A stretch of 64,000 nt of DNA from Talpa occidentalis. Lineage: Eukaryota; Chordata; Mammalia; Eulipotyphla; Talpidae. The notes below the pieces were generated by a model. It worked only from the letters and a program-made list of their open reading frames with translations, searched no databases and was not told where the DNA came from. The DNA lies in NCBI RefSeq assembly GCF_014898055.3, contig NW_023604295.1, forward strand, positions 138,724,676 through 138,788,675. Direction: 5' to 3'. Positions within the stretch are counted from its first letter, which is position 1. Every line of letters starts with the position of its first letter. Shown piece by piece: positions 48,511-60,770 of this stretch. A program made the translations under genes and the position numbers.

Positions 48511-48910
48511 TTTTTTTTTTTTTTTTCCATTTCTTTTACTCTTTCAAACTTATATTTGAGGGCCATGACACATGATGGCTTTTAGATCTTGGTGAAGACA
48601 GCCACGTCCAGGAACTGCACACAGCCCTCAAACGCCGTCATCGGCTCCTTCAGCATATTGGTTCCAAGTTCACAGTCTTCAGCCCCACCCTGTACTTGAA
48701 GTTTCTTAGTTCCACACCCCCGGGAACTGCCTTAGTGGAGCCCCGAGGCGAGCGGGACACGGCGCAAGGTGGGTCTTTTGGTGTCTTTGACTCCAACTAT
48801 GTCAGACCTTCTGGTAGCCTCTCGCTCCTTCTCGTTCCTCTTCAGCTCCCAAGAGCTCAGTGTCCTCCGCATCTGGTACCTGGAGCTCCCCGCCTGTGGT
48901 GTCTTCTGGG
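48511..48910 (-). pseudogene. unidentified processed pseudogene with poly-A tail
   Basis: A GC-rich, CpG-containing block ends, on the minus strand, in a run of about 17 As (plus-strand Ts at 48,511-48,527). An AGTAAA-type polyadenylation signal lies shortly before it (AAGAGTAAAAGAAATGG). This is the structure of a retroposed mRNA 3' end. Minus-strand peptides such as MRRTLSSWELKRNEKERE and MLKEPMTAFEGCVQFLDV can be read, in two frames, before a TAA near 48,587. I do not recognise the source gene. The upstream (right) edge runs into a pentanucleotide array. A target-site duplication was not found. A GC-rich unknown SINE or LTR is the alternative. Confidence 0.4.
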
Positions 48911-48928
48911 GTGCCCAGTGCTAAGAAG

Positions 48929-49026
48929 CAAACCAAACCAAACCAAACCAAACTGAACGAAACTAAACTAAACTAAACTAAACTAAACTAAACTAAACTA
49001 AACTAAACTAAACTAAACTAAACTAA
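48929..49026 (+). repeat. pentanucleotide array, (AAACC)n then (AAACT)n
   Basis: About four AAACC units turn, through AAACTGAACG, into about thirteen perfect AAACT units ending at 49,026. Confidence 0.95.
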
Positions 49027-49644
49027 AAATAAAGGCGGGGGCAAAAACCTGCTGATTCCTCATATGGAGATGAAACTGTTTTCTACCCCACATCCTGCCA
49101 AAGGTTACAGGTTAAAGTATCTTAATATTGTCAACTCTCAAAGTAAATCCTGGGGACTCTGAATCATGGTGTCTACAAATTACCGGTGGATTTTTCTTTG
49201 CATTTGGAAATAAATTAAGGGGGCACCCCTTATAATGTGTGCTGAGCTGTGTATATGGGGGGGTTACTTGTTTTCTGTCTCTTGTCCTCTAGCCTAACGT
49301 GCATTTTCTCTCTTTAGGATGAAGGGCAGGTGAACTGAGTAAACTCCGCATTCACAAGGAACAGGGCTCATTAGTAATTACAGATGCCGCTAGAATGTGC
49401 AAACAGCTTCTGGCTTTGTCACTTGAGTGTGCACTTAAGCAGTCCAAAAAAATACCATGGGAGTATTTCACAATTTTTTAAAAGTTATCTCTCTGTTATT
49501 TTTTTACTTTCCTCCAGCACCATCCATTGCATTCCCTTCACCCTGTCATCCCTTCCCTCTTAACTTCAGAAATCTCACTTTGCTTATTAATGTCTGCTAG
49601 TGTTTATGTATTTCAATGCTTTTACATTGAATAGCTATGTAGTT
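49027..49644. other. unassigned intergenic DNA
   Basis: Nothing recognised. Confidence 0.4.
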
Positions 49645-50140
49645 ATAAAGTGAACTCAGTAGGCAGGTACCTGGGGTTCAATTCCCTCTGATATCATTTA
49701 TTAGCTCCACAGTTTAGGAGAATTTCTGTAACTGTTTCATGCCTCAGTATCCTTATTTCTAAAATGGAAATAAGGGGCCTCCCTGGTGGCACAAGGGGTT
49801 AAGCATCAGCACTATGAAGCAAGCAATCCACAGCTACTGCAGCACGAGTTCAATCCCCAGCCAGACCTCTCCTGTCTCACCTGCTGCTCCCCTCAGCAGT
49901 GTATTTCAGTACATCTGCGTGTTCTATTCCCCACTCTGTCTCTGGTGAATACTCTCACCCCACCCCCACCTCTGGCCTGTACCCCAGTTCTTGTATACAT
50001 AAATAAATAAATCTTTAAAAAATAAAAAAATAAAATGGAAATAACCTTTACCTACCTCAAGCGATGATGTTATGGGGCTTAAATTAATATCTATGGGCAA
50101 AGCACATAGAGTAATATAAAAATAACAAGCACTCAATTCA
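49645..50140 (+). mobile_element. MIR split by a SINE insertion
   Basis: The left part (49,645-49,774) has GGTACCTGGGGTTCAATTCC, TCATTTATTAGCTCCACAG, TGCCTCAGTATCCTTATTTC and TAAAATGGAAATAA. The right part (50,031-50,140) continues with TTTACCTACCTCAAGCGATG and GGCAAAGCACATAGAG. SINE copy 12 lies between. Confidence 0.7.
49775..50030 (+). mobile_element. tRNA-derived SINE, copy 12, inside a MIR
   Basis: GGGCCTCCCTGGTGGCACAA head to TAAATAAATAAATC tail. The MIR phrase TAAAATGGAAATAA is duplicated on both sides, giving the target site exactly. A stretch after the tRNA-like head is shortened. Confidence 0.9.
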
Positions 50141-51268
50141 TTCATATTAATAACTCAATTTTGAACTCTCCACACCTATACAATGGCTAAGACTAGACAC
50201 TTTCCCCCAGACACCTGACCCAACACACACACAAAGAAACGATTCCTTGTGAAACAAATAGCTAAGGAAAGTCTTGTTACTAGCTGATGTGAGTTTTGGA
50301 CATAATGAACACAGAAGGATTGTTTAACACAAAATTTGAAAAGTCACCGAAGAAAAATTTATATTTTAATACTACGTGTATCGCTTTCTTTTTTGTCTTC
50401 ATAATTCCCTAGAACGATTGAACTCTTTGGAATGTCTAAATAACTCTCCAAGATGCCTAGAAAAATTTCTTCCTCATTATTTGTTCCTCAGCATCAGCTT
50501 TCAGAATGACTTTGGTGACATGACGATAATTATCTCAGGTTCAAGCTTTTGAACTTTGATGTTTGAAGAGGGCTTGAACAGTGTACTCTATCGTTAGTTT
50601 GCTGTTTGTGCCTGGGGCAGAGGATATGTTGAGAATTATATTTGAAGAGCATGGAGAATTCACTCATAAATGGGTATCCATTATTTACTTGACATATTGT
50701 TCTTCATTGCAAATTTAAAGGTATTCTCTTTTTATGGACTCAAACTAGACCCATTTTAAGAAAACTTACAGCCATTTTGAGAATGAACAGTAAAAACTAT
50801 GATACTAGAATAATTATAATGTTAATAAAATCAAAGTAAACGAGGTGTGGGGTAGGAAAAGTTGGACATGACAAGTCCCAGAATTTTCAAATATGAGGAC
50901 TTACTATGTAAAGCACTTAGATTAAGCTTTTCCTTTCATAAGAAGTTGGCCTAAAACTTTTCTGGGTGTAGTTTTGAGCTGTCAAGAATGAGATAAGTAA
51001 TTTTTGGTTTTCTCATGACCTTTGATCTGTGGCAACATGGGTTTGCCTAGATTCCAGCACCTCCAAAATGGCATGTGAATGTCATCCAAGTTGTTTTGTG
51101 GACAAATGATCCTCCCTTTCTCAACTCTCCTCTGCCACTGACTCTTCTATGTGAGTATTTTTCAGTTTGGAAATCTTCCAGTTTCCCCAGAGACCTATTG
51201 GTCACTTTGTCAGCCTGTGAAGATATCACTGCCACTCTCAAAGAGAAATTGCTAAGAAAGAGGTTTGT
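50141..51268. other. unassigned intergenic DNA
   Basis: Nothing recognised. Confidence 0.4.
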
Positions 51269-51540
51269 GGGGCCTCCCCTGATGGCCCAGCAGTTAAGCA
51301 CTGGGCTGCGAAGCTGCCTGCAGCCTCCGCAGCACTGGTTCGATCCCCGGCTGCTGGCGAGGTTCCCACATGGCGCACAGACCTCTCCTGCTGCCCGCTG
51401 CTCCCCTCAGCAGTGTACTTCGGTCCTTCTGGGTGCTCTGCTCCCCGCTCTGGCTCTGGTGAATTCTCTCACCCTCCTGCGCTTCTGACTGTACCCAGTG
51501 CTTGTTTTAATAAATAAATAAATCTTTAAAAAAAAAAAAA
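51269..51540 (+). mobile_element. tRNA-derived SINE, copy 13, younger subfamily
   Basis: Head GGGGCCTCCCCTGATGGCCC, box B-like GGTTCGATCCCCGG, then CTTCTGACTGTACCCAGTGC in place of the older CCTGTACCCCAGTTCTTG. AAAGAGGTTTGTG lies on both sides. The clean duplication and long A tail indicate a recent insertion. Confidence 0.9.
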
Positions 51541-51625
51541 AAAGAGGTTTGTGACCAGAGGTAATTTAGACACTTTTTGTTTCTTTCCAAATTGTGTTTA
51601 TTGAGGTAAACTAGGCTACATCTTT

Positions 51626-51680
51626 GTATCTCCTACAGGGGCTATGGGGTCATGTATCTCCTACAGGGGTTATGCGGTCA
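51626..51680 (+). repeat. 28-bp tandem duplication
   Basis: The unit beginning GTATCTCCTACAGGGG is present twice head to tail (51,626-51,653 and 51,654-51,680) with two differences. Confidence 0.9.
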
Positions 51681-54600
51681 AACCTCTACAAATGTGTTCT
51701 TTCACCCCCTGCCCATCACCACTGGTCCTGCAAACCTCCACAATATTCCACTGGGCTCCTTCCCTCCTCCACTCTCACCTCCTCCTCTAGTTGCTTCAGT
51801 TTTGCAGCCAGATGTTAAGAATTTATTATTGGTTTGGTTTGGATTAACCCTTTGTTATCACCGTCATCATCTTCATCATCATCTTCATCATCATCATCAT
51901 CATGGCTGTCATCATTGTTATTGCTATTTTTGTCCAGTGGAGCCTGGTGGGGTGCTGTTGCAACAAGGGGGCTGGCCATCTTTTTTATTTTTTTCAACTG
52001 GGCTGCTTGAACAAGGGGCCAATTCCCAAGCAGTCACCTGTGTGTTCTTGATTCCTGGGATCTCTCTCTCTAAACCTCTTGGTTTACTTTCTTTTGCTGA
52101 CATGCGTGAGTTTCATTGTAAGTCATAATTTTGCTTGGTAGTATGTGACCCTTGCAATGATCTTTGTGTATTTTACAGTCATAATTCTATGGGGCTAAAG
52201 CTGAACATTGTTTTCTGTGATTTATAATGACATGGGAGGAAGATTAGATCTCTCACATAATTATTCAAGGTTTGGCAGATTCTTGAACGGGATTTTACAT
52301 GATTAGAAGAGAAAAGTTCATTTTGAGCAAATGCCCTTTCACATCCTGGTTTTATTGTGTTTTTGCTTGAGTGCAGCTAAATATGTCTGTAAATATATCA
52401 ATGTAGTAAATATTTCTGAGCTATTTCCCTCTTATTTCTCATCAGCTTTTGAGGGAGAGTGTTCCAAGAAATATTTGACTTATTGCCTTGATATAGAACC
52501 TGAATCCTTCAAATAATTGGTTCACTCCATCAGTTTCCTCTTTGTCATTGCAGGCACATTTGATTTCCTTGACCTCCTCTTTGAGTTTTTACATCAGTCC
52601 TAAAGATAAGCACAGTTGGGATCTCCAACCAACTGATAAAATATCTAAGACTTATAAAGGTGAGATAAGGAGTTATTTTGTCTTCAGAATAAATGTTTTT
52701 AAGCACTAGCTCCTCATTCTCCAAACCTCTAAATGTAATACTTAAAACTAAAAGGCTAGGATGTTAGAGATTTTTTAAAATCGTGTGAAACATCTAATAT
52801 GATACCTAATTTATAGCAGGAATTAGCCTGCTATTCTCTCATGTAGCGACTGTGTGATACCAATAGATCAGTGCCTTTTACATAGTTGTATATCTTATAA
52901 CTTTTTTAGTTCCAATATTGAAATTTCAGTAGTTAAATATATTAATTTTCCAAAGCTTGGCTGTGAAAATGATGATCTAATATCACCTATTTTCTTCTCA
53001 TCTCTGACTGAAAGCTTTTTGTGTCTACTGGACTAACAAGGATCGTCATCTATATGGAATAGAGTTTAGGTAAGGTTTTAGGTCTTTGGATATTTTGATA
53101 GAGATTAGAAGAGATTTCTTAACTTTTGGCTGCTCAAGAGATTGTATAATATCACCTTCATTTGGGGACAGAAGGCAGAAAAAGCAGACTATGTTGAGAA
53201 GAGCTGGCTTTCTGAGCTCTGGGGAGATATGTGGGAAACTCTCTATCAGTCCCACATTATTGACGTGATTCTCAAAATCCAAAGAGGAATAGAATCTGCC
53301 TTATCTTGAATCTGGGAAGGTAAAAGTCCTCCAAGTGCTTCTGCAGAAACACAACTTCCTAACTACCAACAATGAGCCATAAGGATTAAAACAAAAACAT
53401 ACTTTTGCAAGTAAACAACTCAATAGATAAATTGCAAGAGATAAAAATCACATTTGAAGCTTGAATACTTCACTAGAAGATCAAATGCAAAAACACTTCT
53501 GTGTCCATAAAAATACTAAGAAACTGAAAATCTTGATGAAAAGAAAACACATTTGGGAGAATAAGTTTAAGAAGCCAAATATATGACTGATAGGAATTCT
53601 GGAGAAGGAATTGTAAAATGGTGAAGAAGCAATAAAGAAATAATATTATACATATATTATGAAAACTGTGCTGTAGTGTGCACGAATTGGGGCTAGATAC
53701 GTCTGTTGAAAGTGTATTCATTTTTGGAAATGTTTTCGTGTTCTGATGTCATCTTCAACTTGGCAGATATATTTGGATATAGCATTTCCAGTATAGAAAT
53801 AGACAAATATTTTTCATTCATTGTTTCAGTTTATTTATACTGTAAATGGCAAAAGATATATTGAATTTTCTCATTTGTCAATTGGTTGACTTTTGAACTG
53901 TGTCTTACCCTAATTCATCAGTTCAATGACAAAGAAACCCTTGACATCAGTGCATAACATCTGAATCTCCCAAAAAGTATGGTATTGACTCTCTTTTCCA
54001 GTAGTTCAACTTCCTTATATTTTTTTGAAAGGCTTGAGCTGAAATTCAATTGTTACCATTTGGTTTCTAATTGAATCAGACTTTGTATTACACACAATAG
54101 TTCTGTCAGGCAATGCATTGAAAACAGGAAATATTGAAATGAAACCCATTCCTTTAGTCTGAGACAAGTAAGATTTTCTTTTTAGATATTATCTCGAAAG
54201 TTAACTTTTTGAGTTGACTTGGCTATGGGGAATGCATTTCAGAGAATATGAAATTACACGGAAATTTCTGGTTTCATATAAATAGAACTATGTGGCACAG
54301 AAGCTCACCAGGCCATAGGGAATTTAAAGTTATTTTGTTATCAAAGGCAGACTAGTTCAACAGACTGCACTCGTGAAAGAACTAAGTTAGCAGGAAAATA
54401 CGAGAACAAACAATCTGCAAAATCCTCCCTGCGCTTGAGAGGGCACAAGATGGAGAAGGTGCTGTCTAAAGTACTGAACTTACTTTTCATTTGGAATAAT
54501 CTCATGGGGAGAAAAATAACCAAATTCTTTTGGTGATTAAAAAAAATTGATGAATTGCATTAAATGTATTTAAATTGAAAACATAAATTAACAGTTGACT

Positions 54601-54892
54601 ATTTTAGTCTGTCTGAGGAACACACAAAATAATGGTTAGAGATTTATTAAAAATACTAGCTAAAATAAAATTTGACAGCTTAAGGCTACTTCACACAGAT
54701 GACACCTTAACAGATGGGATCACTGAGAAAGGGGATGTCTCAGAAGGCTTGTGAGAGGAAAAGAAGACAACAGGGCAGAAGAGAAACATATTTGAGGTGA
54801 TTTCTGCTAGAAAACTTCCTTTCAAATATGATGATTGTTCATAACATTGTGTGAAATAAAAATACATGGAAAGCTGCCAAACACAATGTTTT
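51681..54892. other. unassigned intergenic DNA with CAT trinucleotide array
   Basis: No gene recognised. A CAT/CTT array occupies 51,861-51,903 and gives spurious Asp- or His-rich frames. The 53,040-53,300 block is complex and repeat-free. Confidence 0.4.
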
Positions 54893-54906
54893 AAATTTAC
54901 TTTCTT

Positions 54907-55035
54907 GGGCCTCCCCTGGTGGCGCAGTGGTTGAGTGCTGGGCTGCGAGGCTGCCCTCAGCCTCTGCAGCGCCAGTTCGATCTCCGGCCACTGGCGAGGG
55001 TCCCACAAAAAAAAAAAATAAATAAATAAATAAAG
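54907..55035 (+). mobile_element. short form of the SINE: tRNA-like head plus A-rich tail only
   Basis: Begins GGGCCTCCCCTGGTGGCGCA and carries the head through the box B-like AGTTCGATCTCC and CACTGGCGAGGGTCCCACA. It then goes straight to an A run and (AAAT)n, lacking the whole 150-bp body of the other copies. Near-identical 14-bp flanks (AAATTTACTTTCTT at 54,893 and AAATTTTCTTTCTT at 55,036) show that it inserted as this short unit. Confidence 0.9.
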
Positions 55036-55049
55036 AAATTTTCTTTCTT

Positions 55050-56987
55050 ACCTGAAACATTTCAACTTCTGTTTGGAAAATATAAATGACACTGGAACCA
55101 GAAGAGCCATTTCATAGATCAAAGAGGTCAGAGGTTGCATTTCTGTAACTTTTTGGACCTGAGGAATATTATCTTTTGAGATATAATTCAGCTGGTAGAC
55201 TGGACAAATCCAGTTGAGTGTCCTAGGCACACCTTACAGCTGCCTCTTAGGGGGGAGGTGTTTGGACAGGGAAGGGAATGAAGACTAAGGACTGTTTATG
55301 TCAGACACTGCGTGTTCACCTTGAGGGTGTCCTGCGTACTGCAGTCTGGAAAGAGGTATAATGAGGGAAGACAGAAAAACCACTAGCACTTTCTAACTTG
55401 CACTATTAGTTGTATATTCTCTTTGCATCAATTTGGCTTGGCATTTTAATATATTTAAGGACAATCTTCTTGAGAAGTGAGAAGTAACTTTTTGAAACAT
55501 CATTTACAACCTTTTAATAAGGTGCATCTATTTTAGTCAGAATTTTTTTTTTCAATTCATGGTTATATAATTCAAATTAGGTCATTTCAACATCGTAAGT
55601 TAGGACACAAAATGAATGACTACATATTTCTTCATTGTTTGCTCCATAGGCCATTGAGAATAATGATAAAATGTGGAAAAATTAATAGGAACTCTAAGAA
55701 AAGTGATTGAATCTTGTGGAATGACTCAATCAAAAAGAATCAATAGAAATTAGATCTGTGTGAGCCAACTATTAATATTCAGGGCAAATGTAACAATTTT
55801 TTTCAAGTTGCTTTGGTAGTGACTTTTATTTTTCAATTCTGTTTAATGACATAAAATTTCTAGAGCAGACAAAACACTATGACACAGTGGGCACTGTATA
55901 TGCAAGAAAACCAGAACGGGGGTAGGGGGGCAGAGGGGAAAAAATAAAAACAGAATCCCACAACAAAGATGTGATCTTATTCCTATAACAAAAACTTAGT
56001 GAATCTTGCTTGCATACTTAAAAACAGGCATATTTACAGCATGATTTTATTATGCTTAAAAATCCTCACTTTAATTTCTTAGATGAGTCAACACCAAATA
56101 AGAGTTCAAACTATTGGTGATAAGACCCTCCATTCCAACTGATTTCAATCTTTAGACACAAATTATACCCAAGTTGAGCCTGAAGTTCTGTCCAAATGGG
56201 CATGAGTACAGGAGGAGAGCTCTTTCTGGAGGACAGTATCAGGACTATGTATCAAGACCTCTAATATACTGATACCTTCAACACATAGGTTCCACAAACA
56301 GGAACTAATGTCAGGAACTAGAAAGCACAATGTAAAACACACAGTGTTGCAATAGGAACAGTAAAAATTATAAGGTAAAGAAATGTTCAAATGTAATAGA
56401 ATAAGTCATAATTTTTTGATCAACTGTAATATGAAATTGTGCAAAATTGAAACACTGTGAAAATGTGCACAAAAAGTACTAAACGTATGAAGCAAATATG
56501 TATTAATCACATGACCCCAGTTTTGTATATTCATGAAAATCATCATAAAAATCTATAATGCCAGCAATGACTATGTTTGGATAGTGTGATTGGAAGTCAC
56601 TTTCATTTTCTTATATACACACTTTTGAATTTTCTACTATAAATGTTTTATTTCAAGATCACATTATTCCCAAATGTATAAAGAGTGAGTCATTAAAGAA
56701 GATCATTGCAGAATTACAGTAAAATAAATGTATCACCTGAAAGGTGAAGGTAGTCAATAACATTTAGGCTTTCTCGAATATTCTAGTACGTGGAGGATGG
56801 TCTATTTTTTTTATTAACATCAGAGTCAAGTCCAATTTTACTTTTCACTTATCTGTTAGTGTTTTAAAATTATATACACACACATTTTTTGGTCTGGAGA
56901 TTTTTGTAGTTATATTTTTAAATTTAACTATATTTTAAATAGTTTGATCTCCTGTCTTCCAAGATATCACCATTCTCCACTTTAACT
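55050..56987. other. unassigned intergenic DNA
   Basis: AT-rich. Nothing recognised with confidence. Confidence 0.4.
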
Positions 56988-57300
56988 TTTTTTTTAAAAT
57001 AGAGGCATGCTTTATTTATTTATTTATTTGTTTGTTTGTTTGTTTTTGTTAATACATGCACTGGGTACAGTCAGAAGTGCGGGAGGGTGAGAGAATTCAC
57101 CAGAGCCAGAGCGGGGAGCAGAGCAGGCAGAAGGACCGAAGTACACCGCTGAGGGGAGCAGCGGGCGACAGGAGAGGTCTGCGCGCCATGTGGGACCCTC
57201 CTCTGGTGGCCGGGGAGCAGCTGGGGATCGAACTGGTGCCGCAGAGGCTGCGGGCAGCTTAGCAACCCAGCTCTCAACCGCTGCGCCACCGGGGAGGCCC
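56988..57300 (-). mobile_element. tRNA-derived SINE, copy 15, younger subfamily
   Basis: Reverse-complement copy with (TTTA)n(TTTG)n tail, CTGGGTACAGTCAGAAGTGC, and CGCTGCGCCACCGGGGAGGCC end. It shares the younger-type body with copy 13 and is CpG-rich, so little decayed. CTTTAACTT is found on both sides. Confidence 0.9.
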
Positions 57301-57669
57301 TCACCTTTAACTTCTAACCCTTTTCAACAAACTATGTTTTCAACCACATGACAGAGCACTCTGCTCACCTTTTAGAAAAGGTAGCCCTGATTTCAGTAGA
57401 CCCTTATATATTCATTTTCCTTTTAGAAAGGAAAGTATACAAATTTAAATTCAAATATTCTATAAATGGAAGGGAATTCCTAAGACAGCTATTTTTGAGC
57501 ATAGTTCATATTTCCATAAGAACTGTTAAGTAATTACATCTAGTCCTATAAGCAAGTAATAGACTGAGGACATAGTGTTATTTACTTTGTGCATGGCTCA
57601 GTGATATTTTCCAGATCACATTGCCTTTTAAAACAATTCCTTCATATGTAATGTTTCAGGAGTGTTAAT
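57301..57669. other. unassigned intergenic DNA
   Basis: Nothing recognised. Confidence 0.4.
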
Positions 57670-57946
57670 TTTTTTTAATTAAAAAATTAATTTATGCATA
57701 TAAGAACTGGGGTACAAGCCAAAAGTATGGGGGGTGAGAGGATTCACCAGAGACAGAGTGAGAAACAGAACAGGCAGATCTACTGAAATACAGTGCTGAG
57801 GGGAGCAGTGGGCGAGTCAGGTATGGTCAGGAGAGGTCTGGTGCACCATGCGGGTAGCTCCCTGGCCGGGGATCAAACTCGTGCTATAGTGACTGCAGAT
57901 GGCTTCATAGGTTGCATCTTAACCCCTGCGCCACTAGGGAGGCCCA
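57670..57946 (-). mobile_element. tRNA-derived SINE, copy 16
   Basis: Reverse-complement copy ending CTGCGCCACTAGGGAGGCCC. GTGTTAATTTT / ATGTTAATTTT flank it. It has a small internal insertion near 57,820-57,835 that repeats a GTCAGG phrase. Confidence 0.85.
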
Positions 57947-59149
57947 GAAATGTTAATTTTAATGGAATGCCTAAGGCTTATGAGTAAAATGCATTTTATT
58001 AAAAACGAAGGAAACTCTTACCAAAATGATATGAGGAATTCTCAATCAAGTAGAAATTTGAACACAAAATTTATCTCCTACTTAATGTCATTAATATTCA
58101 GACACTTTAGAATTTTTTTTTGCTCTTTTCCTTTCTTTCTGTCTGTATTTTAAAATATTAATACTGCTCCTTATTCTTAGATATTTATCTTGTTGGTTCA
58201 TACTTACTCTCCATTCTTTGTATATCTGTATAACTTCTTGCATATTGAAGGACAACTAGTTGGGAAAAATATATTAAAAATACAACATTTCATAATCTTA
58301 TTGGATGAATGAATAAATTCCAAAATATATTACAACATTGCTTTATATCATCCTTAAGTGGTGATACTTGATTCTATAAGTTTACTCCGTTAAATACTTA
58401 CATTTTCTCAAGTATTTGCTTTCTCAGAACTTTGTTGCAATTTGTAAATGAAGCTGAATTTCTGAACACTTTAATTGTGGTTTTAAAAGAGGATTTGACA
58501 AGCCTAAAATGCTTATAGAAATTACTTATTGAGGGTTTACTATGGATCAAACACTACTTTAAACATTAACTTAATTGCCAATTTTACAAACATCAACCAA
58601 GGAACTAAAAAAGTACTTTATTGAAACAACTGTAGCTTTGATTCTTGGTTACCCATGGAATCCCAAAGTTGAAGAGGGTCATCCGTTTGTATCCTTTGCC
58701 TGGAAAACCATGGACAGATTGCCATATTTATCTGCAGAATTCGTTTTGCCAATTTAATACTGTATTCATAATAATTGACAGCAACAGTCCTCTGATTAAA
58801 GTTCAATATAAGCTCATTACAATATGAGGTGCCTTGATGTATTAACCTTTCAGGCAGAAAAATTTATAATTCATGTTGGGAGCAAAATCCAAGTTATACT
58901 TCCAGATACTTTCACAGAAAGCTCAGTCTAGTTTTTAACAAATTCTCTCAGACGGAGTTTCAGGTATAACTTGGGTGTTCTTGAAATAACTTTTCTGTCT
59001 ACAGAGTTTATTTTTCTCTCATACCACTAGCCCACACTATTCACATTCTCTGTCAGTTCTGAAAGAAATACTTTCTTTGGTTTCAAAATGTTTGATTCAT
59101 ATTCGATTCTTTCTTGCCAATTACAATTTGTACATGACAGGAAATGTGA
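57947..59149. other. unassigned intergenic DNA
   Basis: AT-rich. Nothing recognised. Confidence 0.4.
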
Positions 59150-59535
59150 CAAGCTGAATGTTTCCTTTCCAAATTTGAATGCCAAAGATCAAGTCCCCAA
59201 TTTTTAGGCATCTGGAGATGGGTCCTTTAGGGATATAATGAAGGTTTAATGAGGTCACAAGGGTGGTGCTCTGATAGTGTCTTTTGAGGGAAGTGAGACC
59301 AGAGATCTTTATCCCTCTTCAGGCAAAGTTCTCATATCAGGACATGGTAAGAAGGTGGGAATGCACCTGCCTACAACCAGAAAAGAGGTCTCCCCAAAAC
59401 CAACCCTGACTGCACTTTCATCTTGCACTCTCATCTCTAGAACTGTGAGCAAATAGCTATCTGTGGTTCAGCCTCCCAGTGTATGAAGGGATTCTGTGAA
59501 GGCAATGGGCCAGATTAGAGCAGGCCGGAGTGTGG
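59150..59535 (+). mobile_element. MaLR LTR (MST/MLT1-like)
   Basis: AAGCTGAATGTTTCC, CATCTGGAGATGGGTCCTTT, GGTTTAATGAGGTCACAAGG, GTGGTGCTCTGATAGTGTC, GGAAGTGAGACCAGAGATC and CTCATCTCTAGAACTGTGAG match an ERVL-MaLR LTR in plus orientation. Confidence 0.65.
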
Positions 59536-59550
59536 TTAAAATGAAAGGAG

Positions 59551-59789
59551 GGGCCTCCCTGGTGGTGCAAGTGTTAAAGACAGAGCTATCAAGCTATCAC
59601 CAGCCACTGCAGCATAGAGTTTGATCCTCAGCCGTGCAGGAAGCAACTCACCCACTGCTCCCCTCAGTAGTGTGTTTTGTGTTTCAGTCTGTTCTGCTCC
59701 CCACTCTGTCTCTGGTGACTCCTCTCCCCCTCCCCCCCCACCTCTGGCCTACACCCCAGCTCTTGTATGCATAAATAATTTTTTTTTTG
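59551..59789 (+). mobile_element. tRNA-derived SINE, copy 17, internally deleted
   Basis: GGGCCTCCCTGGTGGTGCAA head to ATGCATAAATAATT tail. The CACATGGCACAGCAGACCTC section is missing. AAAATGAA-type flanks may be the target duplication. Confidence 0.85.
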
Positions 59790-60712
59790 AAAATGAACTG
59801 AGGTACCCTCTTCTGACAAAAACTAGGCATATCTGGAAGAGGGAAACTTCGCAGATTCAAAATCCTTGTAAAGTCACTCTTCCTAAGGGAATTCACAACA
59901 GTCATTTGCTGAAAGAATTTGCAAAGTCTCTAAAAAAAAAAAAAAGAAACTACAGACCTTCAATGGTCTGTCTTTAGAGCAAAGCACTATTTCTAGGTCA
60001 TTGCCATTGTCATTTTCAGTTTAAGAGGCATAGGTACAGGTGTATCCTGGACGAATGTGATAATGAAGACTGATATCATGGGGAACTGCATAGTGATGGA
60101 GAAAAAATGTAGGCAGACAGAAGTGTGATTAGCACTTCACCTGCCCCTCGCCCCCCCCATGTCCTAAGAAGGTGGACTAAGCCATGTAAGGAGTTTCATG
60201 AGCTTTGCAAGAGGCTCAAACAATTGGTGTAATGTGCACTGTTATGTCTGCTGCCTTTCTCTCACCCGCTGAGTGAAATTCCTTAGAGTCAGTATCCCCA
60301 GGTCCAAAGAGGTGACTGTGTGACTCTCCTCCTCCTAAAAGGGGGTGAGCCAGTGAGCACCTTCTTATAGTCACAGGACTCATACTTCTGTTTTGTGTGG
60401 ATCTGGAAGCCAAAGGTTATTTTTCAAAATTCTAATAATGAAATGATTCACTCAAGCAGTTAGCAACTCTTAAAAGCCCCTTCCAAAAAAATAAATCTGG
60501 AAACTAAATCTTATAGAACTGCTTATCAAAATATTTTTTCCTAGAGTCCCTTAAATGGAGTGTATAAGGTTAGGTTTCTACGCCAAAAAAAGTTTATAAA
60601 CTTTGCAAGATTGGATATATTAACTGTTGCCATGTATGCCAGTGTTTTCTCTCATCTTTAGCCTTTAGACTGACTGGATTGGTGATTCCAAAGCCTTAAA
60701 GAATATAACATT

Positions 60713-60770
<58 letters not shown>

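Noticed and set aside
51815..51997. Asp-rich (minus) or His-rich (plus) frames near 51,815-52,128
   Set aside because: Produced by the CAT/CTT trinucleotide array, with no other coding evidence.
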